A stretch of 64,000 nucleotides of DNA, taken from contig CAVTEP010000008.1 in the NCBI GenBank assembly GCA_963733915.1, forward strand, positions 1 through 64,000. Reading direction: 5' to 3'. The notes beneath the pieces were generated by a model, which ran no database searches, was not told the origin of the DNA, and was given only the letters and a program-made list of their open reading frames with translations. The translations under genes were made by a program, and so were the position numbers. The DNA is from Sulfomarinibacter sp963733915 (GTDB lineage Bacteria; Acidobacteriota; Thermoanaerobaculia; Thermoanaerobaculales; Sulfomarinibacteraceae). Shown in pieces: positions 45,144 through 55,100 of the stretch (positions are counted from its first letter, which is position 1; each line of letters begins with the position of its first letter).

Positions 45144-45983
45144 ATGAGGATCCTGCACATCAGCGATCTCCACATCGGTAATGAGGAAACGGACGTCGAC
45201 GAGTGGCGGCAGGCGGAAAAGCTCGTCCGTCTGATCAAGCGGCACTGGGGCGACGAAGCCGACAAGCCGCTGGTGCTGATCACCGGCGACATCGTCGATG
45301 ACGGCCGCGAGGTGGAGTACATCGAGGCGCGCCGCATCCTTGCACCGTTGCACCGCGCCGGTTTCCAGGTGGCGCCGCTGCCCGGCAACCACGACTACGG
45401 CTGGAACGGCGCGTATGCCCAGGAGAAGCGATTCAAGCTCTTCAAGAAGTACCTGATGGGGATCGAGACCCGCGTGACCTATCCCGACGTTCCCTACGCC
45501 GACGACGACGTGTCGGTGATCACCCTCAACTCGATGAAGTCCGAAACCGGCTTCTGGGACGGCCTGCTGGCGGACGGCGAGCTGGGAAACGACCAGCTCG
45601 ACGAGCTCGGCGAGCTCATCACGACCCTGCGCGAAGAGCGTCGCAAGAGCCACAAGATCGTCGTCGCAGTCCACCACCACCCGTTCCTCTTTCCCGACGA
45701 TCCGTTGTTTGCGCAGGCCAAGGAGTGGTTTGGCCACCGTCTCAAGGACGGCGCCGATCTCATGAGGTTGATCGGGGGTCGGGTCGACGTCCTGCTCTTC
45801 GGTCACGAGCACCGGCACGTCGATTTCTCCGAGCCCTTTGACGGCCACGTCTTCACCGAGGAATTCGACATCCCGTGCATCCTCGCTTCGGGCAAGAGCA
45901 CGAATCCCGGGCTGCCGGCGCGGGTCATTACATTCGGGGCGCGCGGCAAGCCACGGGTCGAATCGGCGCCGTGGAACGAATAA
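45144..45983 (+). CDS. Metallophosphoesterase
   Basis: This intact 279-residue protein carries all five blocks of calcineurin-like phosphoesterases: ILHISDLHIGN (DxH), LVLITGDIVDDG (GDxxD), APLPGNHDYGWNG (GNHD), VVAVHHHPFLFP (HxxP region) and DVLLFGHEHRHVDF (GHxH). The fold binds two metal ions. Length and motif spacing suit an Icc/CpdA-type cyclic nucleotide phosphodiesterase or general phosphoesterase, but the substrate is not clear from sequence. Confidence 0.9.
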   Translation: MRILHISDLHIGNEETDVDEWRQAEKLVRLIKRHWGDEADKPLVLITGDIVDDGREVEYIEARRILAPLHRAGFQVAPLPGNHDYGWNGAYAQEKRFKLFKKYLMGIETRVTYPDVPYADDDVSVITLNSMKSETGFWDGLLADGELGNDQLDELGELITTLREERRKSHKIVVAVHHHPFLFPDDPLFAQAKEWFGHRLKDGADLMRLIGGRVDVLLFGHEHRHVDFSEPFDGHVFTEEFDIPCILASGKSTNPGLPARVITFGARGKPRVESAPWNE

Positions 45984-45984
45984 T

Positions 45985-46110
45985 CGTTAGAACGTTAGAA
46001 CGTTCAAACGTTCGCACGTTCCACCCGCCCCGAGGAGGCAGAGGAGAAAAGGGGAAAAGGGGAAAAGGGGAAAGGAGCCATCGCAGAATTCGGAATTCGG
46101 AATTCGGAAC
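45985..46110. repeat. Composite AACGTT, GGGGAAAA and GAATTCGG repeat block
   Basis: Four AACGTT copies (45985-46021), a GAGGCAGAGG then GGGGAAAA run (46033-46075) and three GAATTCGG copies (46086-46107) follow each other. The same ordered blocks recur elsewhere in the window. An 80-base GC-rich piece after them resembles part of the element at 59700. Confidence 0.75.
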
Positions 46111-46183
46111 TCCGCCCGCCACTCCAACAAGCCGTTTGCCCCACCCATTGAAACGGCGGTCAGGGGCGGCGGCAGGGACAGCG

Positions 46184-46999
46184 TCAGAGCGTATCGATCG
46201 CCGGGCCGTGTTTTTGGTTGATCATGAGCTCGAGCGGCGGCGTCGAGCTGCAGAAGAGGGCGTCGAGCTCCTCCCGATAGGGGAGCAGGGCCACAGTGAT
46301 CGCGGGCGGAGGACCGTCCTGCCATGGAATGCGGCGAGGGTCGTTCTCGAGGGCCGCCAACTCAGCCGACACCATGGCGATGTCGACCTCGGGCCCACCA
46401 TCCTGCCGGAGGCGGTCGAGCTGGTTCATGAGGATTGACTGGAGGGCCCTTCTCACTCGTTCGTTGGTGGCCTCCGGACCGAGCAGTCGGTTCGTTTCGG
46501 TCGGGTCGACGATTATGTCGCCGTAGGCCACCACGTAGAGGTAGGTGTACTCGCCCAGCCCCATCTCGGCGTCGAGCAGAGACTGGTTTCGGGTCTCGAA
46601 AAACTGGCCGATCAAAGGACCCATGCCCATCATGTTTTTGGTGGTCGAAAATGCCTGTTTCATGACGTCGATCCGGGAGACCTCGCTCTGATCGTCAAAA
46701 GCCTCGAGAGCTGCGACCGAGCGCTCCGCGTTCGAAAAATCTTCACACGTGTCTGCAAGCGCCCGCCGCACCTCGAGAAAGGCCTCGATCCGGTCGGCGG
46801 ACGGGGCGCCCGACGCCGGCGGAACAAAGCTGTCCTGGGTACCGTACAGCCGCTCGATCTCGGCGCGGGCCCCGACCGCACGGTTCATTGGCAGCATCAC
46901 CATCACGGCCAGCACCAGAGGAATCGCGATGGCGAGGACGATCAACGCGCCGCAGCCGACAGCGGTCTGCTTGAGACAGCCCCAACCCTGCTCACTCAT
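46184..46999 (-). CDS. Hypothetical membrane-anchored protein
   Basis: The intact 271-residue protein starts MSEQGWGCLKQTAVGCGALI, then one hydrophobic helix (IVLAIAIPLVLAVMVMLP). The rest is soluble and helix-rich (IEAFLEVRRALADTCEDFSN, QFFETRNQSLLDAEMGLGEY) and probably periplasmic. I do not recognise the family. The motif YTYLYVVAYGDIIVDP follows. It is divergently arranged to the next gene at 47133. Confidence 0.6.
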   Translation of the reverse strand: MSEQGWGCLKQTAVGCGALIVLAIAIPLVLAVMVMLPMNRAVGARAEIERLYGTQDSFVPPASGAPSADRIEAFLEVRRALADTCEDFSNAERSVAALEAFDDQSEVSRIDVMKQAFSTTKNMMGMGPLIGQFFETRNQSLLDAEMGLGEYTYLYVVAYGDIIVDPTETNRLLGPEATNERVRRALQSILMNQLDRLRQDGGPEVDIAMVSAELAALENDPRRIPWQDGPPPAITVALLPYREELDALFCSSTPPLELMINQKHGPAIDTL

Positions 47000-47132
47000 C
47001 TCGTCTCCTTGCGCGCGAAGGCGGTGTTCCCGCGACTCTCGATGTGTTCAACGCGCGGGAGCCGGAAATGTTAGCGTTTGCGGCGAGATTGTTCGGTCGT
47101 TTTCGTTGATAATGCATCAGGAGTCAGCGCGG

Positions 47133-48179
47133 ATGCCGCAGTCAAACCGGGTTTTTTGGGCCGCATTCGTGACGGGAGCGTTTGTGCTGTCGCCAGCAGT
47201 AGCGGCGGACGAAGGCGCTGCCCCGAGCTTCGTGGCCCAGATGACGCTCGGGTATGTTGACCCGGCCGGCGGTGACCGGATCGAATGCGTCGGGGATTGC
47301 CGAAGACTCGAAATCCCAGCAGGGGTCGAGCTCGAGATCCGGGTGCAGGTCCACGACCGTGGCGGCCGATGGCCGGATGGTGTTTCGTGGGACCTCTGGC
47401 TCGACCAGATCCGCCACCCCTTTCCGGGCTTTGACGCCGCCGACTGTCAGTTCACCCTCGAAGGCCGGGTCGATGCGGCCTGCTGGGAGGCCCTGGTCGA
47501 ACGGGTGGATTGGCAGGAGTGGCAGGCGCTTGGCGCCGACCTCGTGTGCATCCCCGATGACGGCGCCGGATGCACCGACGTCACGGTGCGGGTGCCGCTG
47601 GACCCGAATTACCCGGGCTCGCGCGGCCTGGGAGTCTACTCGGTCGCGCTCTGGGTCGACCGCTATCGGGTGGCGGCCGAGGCCGACATTTTCGACAATT
47701 TTCAGGGACCGGTTCGGGTCAGAGTCGTAGCGGCCGCGATCGAGACCGATCGAGGGCAAGGTGGGGCGCCGGCTGCGAATGCCGGCGGAAAGGCGCTCCT
47801 CGACGGTTCGGCGGGAAGACCCTATGCGGTGCTGATCGGTCGCCAGGTGGCGGAGGCCAACTTCACCCTCGGTTCGGTCCGCTCGCGCAGTGTACTGGAG
47901 TTTTCTCCCGACTATCCGGGGATCGTCTCAGTCGAGGTGCAGCAGGTGGGGACGTGGGAAAACATGAATGTCGAGGTCCGCAAAGCGTCCACCGGCGAAA
48001 TACTGGCCGAGACGAGTGGCAAGGGACGGCTCCAGATCAACGGCCGGATCAGCCACGCCCAACTCATGGACGACCGCCGACTCGAGGTCGTCGTGAGCCC
48101 CGCACAGGGGTCCCGAGGGGCCCGCGGCTCGATCACCGTCACCTATCCCGGACGGGCGACGTACCGGAGCACGCGGTAG
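47133..48179 (+). CDS. Secreted hypothetical protein
   Basis: The ATG at 47133 has CAGGAG upstream and is preferred over one at 47112. A signal peptide (VFWAAFVTGAFVLSPAVAAD) precedes a mature protein of about 325 residues. It contains paired cysteines (RIECVGDCRR; DLVCIPDDGAGCTDV) and a beta-rich first half with VDRYRVAAEADIFDNFQGPV, like extracellular beta-sandwich domains. A second beta-rich half (RSVLEFSPDYPGIVSVEVQQ, GSITVTYPGRATYRSTR) resembles a Fibronectin- or MD-2-like fold, but no family is certain. Confidence 0.6.
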   Translation: MPQSNRVFWAAFVTGAFVLSPAVAADEGAAPSFVAQMTLGYVDPAGGDRIECVGDCRRLEIPAGVELEIRVQVHDRGGRWPDGVSWDLWLDQIRHPFPGFDAADCQFTLEGRVDAACWEALVERVDWQEWQALGADLVCIPDDGAGCTDVTVRVPLDPNYPGSRGLGVYSVALWVDRYRVAAEADIFDNFQGPVRVRVVAAAIETDRGQGGAPAANAGGKALLDGSAGRPYAVLIGRQVAEANFTLGSVRSRSVLEFSPDYPGIVSVEVQQVGTWENMNVEVRKASTGEILAETSGKGRLQINGRISHAQLMDDRRLEVVVSPAQGSRGARGSITVTYPGRATYRSTR

Positions 48180-48189
48180 TAGGGCAGCA

Positions 48190-48248
<59 letters not shown>

Positions 48249-48364
48249 GGCCGCCCACCCACCATGTGGAATTTCGGAATGAGGAATGAGGAATGCTGCC
48301 CGCCCGTCCGAGTCTCGGTCATTCTGGGCGATCACATTCAACAGGTGGGAAACCGGTTCAACCT

Positions 48365-48515
48365 TTGTGGTGCGGGCGTCTCGCCCGCACGGATCGCGAT
48401 CACTGCCACCTGTGCGGCCGGGACGGCCGCACCACAACATCGCACCGTGAATTGTGGTGCTTGGTCTCGCCTGCACGGGGCGAAAGGCTGTGCGGCCGGG
48501 ACGGCCGCACCACAA
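48365..48515. repeat. Two REPIN units, family 1
   Basis: Units at 48365-48437 and 48452-48515 match those at RAYT 1 (31790), 16 kb away. The first is the same 73-base length with the GCGGGCGTCTCGCCCGC palindrome; the second has a more divergent centre. The CATCGCACCGTGAA linker is again between them. Confidence 0.85.
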
Positions 48516-48543
48516 TTCCCATTCTGGAATAATCTGGATCACT

Positions 48544-49539
48544 TCACGCCGTTCGGCGTACCACCATCATCGTGATGTCGTCGTTTGCCGGATGACCCCG
48601 CCGGAATCGGCTGACCTCATCGACCAGAAGTTCGGCGAGCCGGCGGGGCGCGGCCTCGGGCGAGGCGGCGATCGCGGCGGCAAGGGCATCGACGCCGAAC
48701 TCCAGGTCATCGGGACCGGTGCTCTCGATGAGCCCGTCGGTTGCCAACACCAGGCGTTCGCCGCGCGACAGGCGGAGCCGTTGCGAGGTGTAGGCGGACT
48801 CGCAGAACAGACCGAGCGGGACACCGTCGGGTGGAAGCTGGTCGACTCGCCCGTTGTGATAGAGCGGCGGTACGTGGCCGGCGTTCGAGATCTCGATCTC
48901 GCCGTTCGGCGTCAGCCGGGCCGCGACCATGGTCGCAAACGACCCGGCCGGAATCGAGGCGCAAAAGAGACGGTTGGCCCGCTCCATCACCTGGACGAGC
49001 TCCCAGCCGGAGCCGACGAGGCCGCGGAAGATGGCGCTCAGGTGGGACATCAGGAGGGCGGCTGCGACCCCTTTCCCGGAGATGTCGCCGAGCAGCACGA
49101 GGGTGTCTTCGCCGTCATTGATGACGTCGCAAAAATCGCCGCTGACCGCCCCGTGCGGCTCGTAGACGTAGTGGCCGTCCCAACCGTCGGCGGCGAAATC
49201 GCGGTGGGGCAGGAGCCTGGCCTGGATGGTCGCCGCCAGCTCGAGATCGTGCTCGAGCGCCCGCCGTTCGGTGGGCGAGAGGCACTCGAGACAGACCCGC
49301 GTCAGCGGGTCGTCGGCGAGACGTTGACGCTCGATCGGGACGTGGCAGACCTCGCAGATGCCGTAGTCGCCGTCATCCATGCGGTTGAGGGCGAGGTCGA
49401 CCGCCTCCAGGAGCTCGCTCAACTGGCCGGCGTCGGAGCGTGCCGCGGCTGCCCGGAGGCGATCGCGGCGCTCGATCAGCTCGGAGTGCAGGACCGTAAG
49501 GTCGTGGGCGGGCGATGGATTGGTCTGGGTTTCGAACAT
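48544..49539 (-). CDS. PP2C/SpoIIE-type serine phosphatase with DksA/TraR-like zinc finger
   Basis: This intact 331-residue protein has two parts. Residues 15-85 form a DksA/TraR-like piece: a helical arm (VLHSELIERRDRLRAAAARS, LALNRMDDGDYGICEVC) and a four-cysteine zinc finger (CEVCHVPIERQRLADDP, CLEC). Residues 95-330 are a PP2C-type phosphatase of the SpoIIE family: LELAATIQARLLPHRDFAAD, GAVSGDFCDV, VLLGDISGKGVAAALLMSHL (metal-binding GDxxGxG), TMVAARL and ISNAGHVPPLYHNG, NDDITMMVVRRTA. DksA parts normally bind RNA polymerase; the fusion suggests a phosphatase acting near the transcription machinery or using the finger as a sensor. Confidence 0.85.
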   Translation of the reverse strand: MFETQTNPSPAHDLTVLHSELIERRDRLRAAAARSDAGQLSELLEAVDLALNRMDDGDYGICEVCHVPIERQRLADDPLTRVCLECLSPTERRALEHDLELAATIQARLLPHRDFAADGWDGHYVYEPHGAVSGDFCDVINDGEDTLVLLGDISGKGVAAALLMSHLSAIFRGLVGSGWELVQVMERANRLFCASIPAGSFATMVAARLTPNGEIEISNAGHVPPLYHNGRVDQLPPDGVPLGLFCESAYTSQRLRLSRGERLVLATDGLIESTGPDDLEFGVDALAAAIAASPEAAPRRLAELLVDEVSRFRRGHPANDDITMMVVRRTA

Positions 49540-49554
49540 GGTCCTGGTCTCCCT

Positions 49555-49604
49555 AACTGGTGAATTTACATTTACAAGTTAGAATATAGGTTCATCATTC
49601 TAAC
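49555..49604. promoter_or_regulatory. Two palindromes in the divergent spacer of the CGNR and PP2C genes
   Basis: A 26-base imperfect palindrome (49555-49580, arms beginning AACTGGTGAATT and ending TTTACAAGTT, 20 of 26 positions symmetric) and an eight-base inverted repeat GTTAGAAT/ATTCTAAC (49578-49585 and 49597-49604) lie in the 109-base spacer. A TTATACT -10-like box sits at 49626. The CGNR-type regulator is a plausible binder; this is inference. Confidence 0.6.
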
Positions 49605-49648
49605 CTGTCAAGTGGTAAAAATAGGTTATACTGCTGGTGGAGGTCTGG

Positions 49649-50248
49649 ATGTCCGTGTTCGATTTTCCGGGTGGTGCGCTGTGCCTCGATTTTGCCAACA
49701 CGTGGGGCGACCGGTCGGATGCCGCGAATGACACGCTCGGTGGATACCACGATGTGCTGGAGTGGGCCGTGAAGGCCGGAGTTGTGGACGCGGACGACCA
49801 CGACCGCCTCGAAGCTGTGCTCGAGCGGAAACGCGAGGAGGCGATCGAGGTATTTGAATCGACAATCGTGGTGCGTGATGCGGTGTACCGGCTATGCTCC
49901 GCGGTCGCGGCCGGCGAGCCCCCCGATCCGAAGGATATCGATGCCCTCAACAAGGCCCTCGAATCGATGCCTCGGCGGCGGCTGTGCTGTGGCGACGGGT
50001 GCTGCGAGTGGGAGCGGCCGGGCGGGAACACCGACCTGCGAATGGTGCTGTGGCCGGTGGTCCAGTCTGCGACGGAGCTGCTCACCTCGTCAGACGCGGC
50101 GCGGATTCGCGAGTGTGACGCGCCGGACTGCAACTGGCTCTTTCTCGACCACAGCCGCGGCGGTCGCCGCCGTTGGTGTGACATGGGTACCTGTGGCAAC
50201 CGTGCCAAGGCCCGCCGCTACTACGAGCGCCACCGGTTGAAACGATGA
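49649..50248 (+). CDS. CGNR zinc finger/ABATE-domain transcriptional regulator
   Basis: The ATG at 49649, with GGAGG seven bases upstream, begins MSVFDFPGGALCLDFANTWG, the ABATE-domain opening (LCLDFANT). The C-terminus has the CGNR zinc finger CDAPDCNWLFLDHSRGGRR, then WCDMGTCGNRAKARRYYERH: four cysteines, the CGNR motif and a basic helix. The protein is about 199 residues, as usual. CGNR proteins are DNA-binding regulators. The serine hydrolase starts 60 bases after its stop. Confidence 0.9.
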   Translation: MSVFDFPGGALCLDFANTWGDRSDAANDTLGGYHDVLEWAVKAGVVDADDHDRLEAVLERKREEAIEVFESTIVVRDAVYRLCSAVAAGEPPDPKDIDALNKALESMPRRRLCCGDGCCEWERPGGNTDLRMVLWPVVQSATELLTSSDAARIRECDAPDCNWLFLDHSRGGRRRWCDMGTCGNRAKARRYYERHRLKR

Positions 50249-50307
50249 GGAGGCGCCCTCGTACCTCTTCGGGAAGGGCCGGACGCCGGGCTCCGCTGGA
50301 GGTCCTG

Positions 50308-51919
50308 ATGGTGCATGGGTCGGCAACCCGTCGTGGATTGCGGCTGGTGTTCGCAACCTTCGTGGTGGGAATCTCGTTACCGATTGTGGCCGGTGAACGA
50401 CCGGCCGAGAGACCGGCCGACGCCCGGGTAGAAATCACTGTGCCGGCTGCCCGGATGCTCGATGCCCTCGGCCCCGGACCGTTGCCGCCGCTCCGGCCGG
50501 AGTCGCAACGCCCCGCCGATTGGCGCAAAGCAGCCACCGTTGAAGAAGGCATCGACCAGTGCGTCGAGAGCAACATGGCGCATTTGAACGCGCCTGGGGC
50601 GGCAGTGGCGGTGATGCTCGACGGCGAGCTCCTCTACGAGAGCGGGTACGGGGTCAAACGCCGGGGGGAAAACGATCCGGTCGATCCGAACACGATCTTC
50701 CGGATCGGCTCGGTCACCAAGCAGATGACGGCCGCGGCCGTCATGCAGCAGGTGGAGCTGGGACGGGTCGACCTCCGAGCCCCGGTCACCGACTACATCC
50801 CGGAGTTCGAGGTCGGAGGCCGATGGCCGGCCGAGATGATCACGGTCTGGCACACCCTGACCCACACCACGGGGTTCCCCGATCTGGTCAACGATTATGC
50901 GAGCACCGGCAACCAGGCCCTGTCGAGGTGGGCGGGGCGGCAGGGAGAGGTTGACCTGTACGCACCGCCGGGCTCGTTCTGGAACTACTCGAACCCCAAC
51001 TTCATGATCGCCGGGTTGGTGGCCGAGCGCGCCAGCGGTACTCCGTACCGCGACCTCCTCAAGGAGGCCGTTTGGGAACCGGCGGGAATGGACTCCACGA
51101 CCTTCGATCCGCTGGAGGTCATCCAGTCCGGCAACTTCAGCTACGGTCACTATTACGATACCCAGCAACATCGCGAGTACATCCTGGGAACCCGCGACAA
51201 CGACTCGTGGACCTTGGGACCGGCGGGCGTCGCCTTCTCGACGGTGAGGGACCTGGTGCGGTGGGCGCTGCTGCTGACCGACGGCGGCGGGCCCGTGCTG
51301 TCACCGGCGTCCGCCGCCATGATGCAGCAACCACAAATGTGGACCCACTTCTCGCCGGATCTGTACTACGGCTTCGGCATCATGATCGAGGAGTACAAGG
51401 GTCTCGACGTCCGCCAGCACGGCGGCAACGTGGCCGGTTACGGCACCTATCTGTTGTGGGTGCCCGAGCGGCGCTTTGCGGTGGCGTTGCTCACCAACGT
51501 CACATCGTCGCTGAGGACCGCCGCCTACTGCATCGTCGACGAGGTGCTCGCGCCCGATCCGGTCGAGCCCCAAGACCTGTCCACGGACCCATCGACCTGG
51601 GCCCGCTATCAGGGCGACTATCTCATGAGGGAGGCGGACGGCACCGAGGCGCCGGCCAGAGTGTACCTGCAGGGTGATCGGCTGTTCGGCGCGACCGAGG
51701 ATCCGGACAATCCGGGCGTGGTCGTGACGGTCGAGCTCTTCCAGCTGTATCTCGACACCTTCCTCTTCGACGCGAACGGCGACGGCATGCCGGAAACCGA
51801 CATCACGTTTTGCGGCCGGTCGGGCCGGCCGGGCGCTCACGTACTGGATGCGCAACCGCAACGCCGTCGGCGAGCGCCGGCTCACGCCCCGCCGCGCCGG
51901 TCGCGCAACGGCGCCGTAG
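50308..51919 (+). CDS. Secreted class C beta-lactamase-like serine hydrolase (one indel near end)
   Basis: The ATG at 50308 follows CTGGAGG. A signal peptide (RLVFATFVVGISLPIVAG) leads to a beta-lactamase/PBP-like domain with the Ser-x-x-Lys nucleophile motif in RIGSVTKQMTAAAVMQQVEL, the YSN motif in SFWNYSNPNFMIAGLVAE and HGG in DVRQHGGNVAGYGTYL. A C-terminal lipocalin-like tail follows. One missing base at about 51810 shifts the last part; restored, it reads AGRAGRALTYWMRNRNAVGE and stops at 51919. Such proteins are often D-aminopeptidases or esterases; true beta-lactamase activity is unproven. Confidence 0.85.
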
Positions 51920-51932
51920 CCTGCCTTCCCTC

Positions 51933-52067
51933 TGTCATCCTGAGCGAGTGAGCCCGGCGAGCGAGTCGAAGGATCCCCTGAAGCCAGAGAGTGTTCCGTG
52001 CTCGTCACTCTCCGGAGAATTGAGGGGGTCCTTCGACTCGGCCCTGCGGGCCTCGCTCAGGATGACA
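51933..52067. repeat. TCATCCTGAGCG inverted repeat, second copy
   Basis: The arms TGTCATCCTGAGCG, then GTCGAAGGATCCCCT (left) and GGGTCCTTCGAC, then CTCAGGATGACA (right) repeat the element at 25936. It begins 14 bases after the serine hydrolase stop and could also act as a transcription end. Confidence 0.8.
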
Positions 52068-52091
52068 GAACCGGACGGGTGGGCGGCAATT

Positions 52092-52140
52092 CCTCATTCC
52101 TCATTCCTCATTCCTCATTCCGAATTCCGAATTCCGAATT
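52092..52140. repeat. TCATTCC and GAATTCC heptamer run
   Basis: Four to five TCATTCC units and three GAATTCC units lie in a row between the inverted repeat and the BNR gene. They are a close relative of the GAATTCG arrays. Confidence 0.75.
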
Positions 52141-52193
52141 CGACACGCTGCCCTGCTATCCTCAGCGCTGCATTTCAACCCGGGGGGTTCCTG

Positions 52194-55100
52194 ATGAGAG
52201 CTCGATTCCTCGCATGTGCAGTGATGCTGGCTGCAGCCTCGACCGCCTATTCCCAAATCTCCGACGAACTCTTCAACTCGCTCGAATACCGGCTGGTGGG
52301 TCCCTTCCGCGGCGGCCGGGTGACCGCGGTGAGCGGCGTGCCCGGCGACCCCATGACCTACTACATGGGCTCCACGGGCGGCGGCGTCTGGAAGACCACC
52401 GACGGGGGTTTGACCTGGTTCAACGTCTCGGACGTGGTACGCCAGCTCGAGCCGAAACCGGCGCCGGAGATCATGGGAGAGGTCGAGCCGACGATGGCGG
52501 AGCTCGGCTTGCTTCGTGAGCCTCTCGGCGGGCTTCCCGACAACCTGCAGTGGGAGCGCCGGCCCGGCGATGCCTTCGGCACCGGCTCGATCGGCGCCAT
52601 CGCGGTGGCGCCCTCCGACCCCAACGTCGTCTACGTGGGCACCGGTTCGGCCTGCCCGCGGGGCAACGTGTCCCCGGGTGACGGGATCTACAAATCGACC
52701 GATGCCGGTGACACCTGGCGTCACGTCGGGCTGCCGGAGGCCGGCCAGATCGGGCGGATCGTGATCCATCCGAAGGACCCGGATCTGGTTTACGCGGCGG
52801 TTTTGGGTAACATCTTCGGCGCCGACCCGCAGCGCGGCGTCTACCGTTCCACCAACGGCGGGCTCAGCTGGTCAAAGGTCCTCTACGTCTCGGAAGACGC
52901 GGGGGCGGTCGACCTGGCGATGGACCCCGCAAACCCGCGGAACATCTATGCGGCCATCTGGCAGGCGCGGCGCACGCCGTGGACCATGATCTCGGGCGGG
53001 CCCGGCAGCGGGCTCTACAAGACCACCGACGGCGGCAACACCTGGGTCGAGCTCAGCGAGGGCCTGCCCGGGGGCGTCAAGGGACGGATCGCGGTGGCGG
53101 TGTCGCCCGCCGCGCCCAACCGCGTGTGGGCGCTGGTCGAGGCCGAGGACGGCGGCCTCTACCGTTCCGACAACGGCGGCGAGAAGTTTCGTCTCGTGAG
53201 CGCCGACCGCGAGCTGCGGCAGCGCGCCTGGTACTACACTCACCTCGAGGCCGATCCCAAGGACGCCAACACGGTCTACGTGCTCAACGTGATGTTCTGG
53301 AAGTCGATCGACGGCGGCGAAAACTTCCGTCCGATCCGCACCCCGCACGGCGACAACCACGCGCTGTGGATCAACCCCGACGACCCGGACAATCTCATCG
53401 AAGGCAACGACGGCGGCGCCAACATCAGCTTCAACGGCGGTCGCTCCTGGTCGGTCCAGTCCAACCAGCCGACCTCCGAGATCTACCGGGTCACGGTCGA
53501 CGACCAGTTTCCCTACTGGCTCTACGGCGGCCAGCAGGACAACTCGGCGGTGGCCATCCCGAGCCGCTCGCCGGGAGGGATCGACCACGAAGACTGGTAC
53601 GCCCCGGCGGGCTGTGAGACGGCCACCGTGGCGGTCGATCCCCGCAATCCGAACATCACCTACGGCGGCTGCTACGGAGGTTCGATCGGCCGTTACGACC
53701 GTAACCTCGAACACACTCAGGAAATGATGGCCTGGCCGCAGTTGGCGGTGGGGCAGCAGCCCAAGGACCTCAGGTACCGCTTCCAGTGGAACTCGCCGAT
53801 CCGCATCTCGCCGCACGACCCGAACGTGCTCTATCACTGCGCCAACGTGGTCCTCAAGTCCACCGACGAGGGGCGCACCTGGTCGGAGATCAGCCCCGAC
53901 CTGACCCGCGACGACGACTCGAGACAGGGTTATGCCGGTGAACCCATCACCCGCGACAATACCGGGGTCGAGGTCTACGGCACCGTCTTTGCGTTCGAGG
54001 AGTCGCCCCATCGAGCCGGTCTGTTGTGGGCGGGCAGCGACGACGGTCTGGTCCACATCTCGGATGATGGCGGTGCCAACTGGCGCGACATCACTCCGGC
54101 GAACATGCCCGAGGGGGGGACCGTCAACGCCATCGAGCTGTCGGCCCACGATCCCGGACGGGCCTTTATCGCGGTCCACCGCTACCGTGAGAACGATTTC
54201 CGGCCGTACATCTTCCGCACCACCGACTACGGTGCAAGCTGGCGTTTGCTGACCGACGGTCGCAACGGGATTCCCGCCGACCACTTCGCGCGCGTCGTGC
54301 GTGAGGACCCGGACCAGACGGGCCTGCTCTACGCCGGCACCGAGTTCGGGATCTACGCGTCCTTCGACGACGGCGCCTCATGGCGATCGTTGCAGCTCAA
54401 CCTGCCGGTCACGCCGATCACCGATCTCGCGGTCAAACGCGGCGATCTGGCGGTGGCCACCCAGGGGAGGTCATTCTGGATCCTCGACGATCTCACCGTC
54501 CTCCGGCAGATGGCCGAAGGCGGGGCGATGACGACGCCCCATCTCTTTACGCCGCACACGGTAGTTCGTTGGGTCGACCAGTCGGGCGGTGGCGGTCGCG
54601 GCGCGGTGGGTCAGAACCCGCCCTTCGGTGCGGTCGTCCACTACCTGCTGCCGGCCGGTCTCGATGAGGAGGACGCCGACGAGGTCACGCTCGAGTTCCT
54701 CGACGCCGCCGGCGAGGTGCTGCGCAGCCTGTCGAGCCAGAATCCGGAACGCCGCGCGCCGAGCCCGTGGCGGCGGTTCTTCCCCGAGCTGGCCGAGCCG
54801 CCGCTGCTCGACGCCCGGGCCGGCGCCAATCGCTATGTCTGGAACCTGGCCCTGGCGGACGCCGGGTTGGTCGATGACTCGGTCCTGTGGGGCTGGCCCG
54901 GCGGCCCAACCGTAGCTCCCGGCACCTACCAGGTGCGGCTGACGGTGGGCGAATGGTCCCAGACCGCGAGCTTCGAGGTGGTGCAGGACCCGCGGACGGA
55001 GGTTTCGCCGGCGGCGATGCATGAGCAGTTCGCGCTCGCCAGAAAGATCTGGGAGGCGCTGACGCGGTCGCACGAGGCCATCGACCGGATCCGCGACGTC

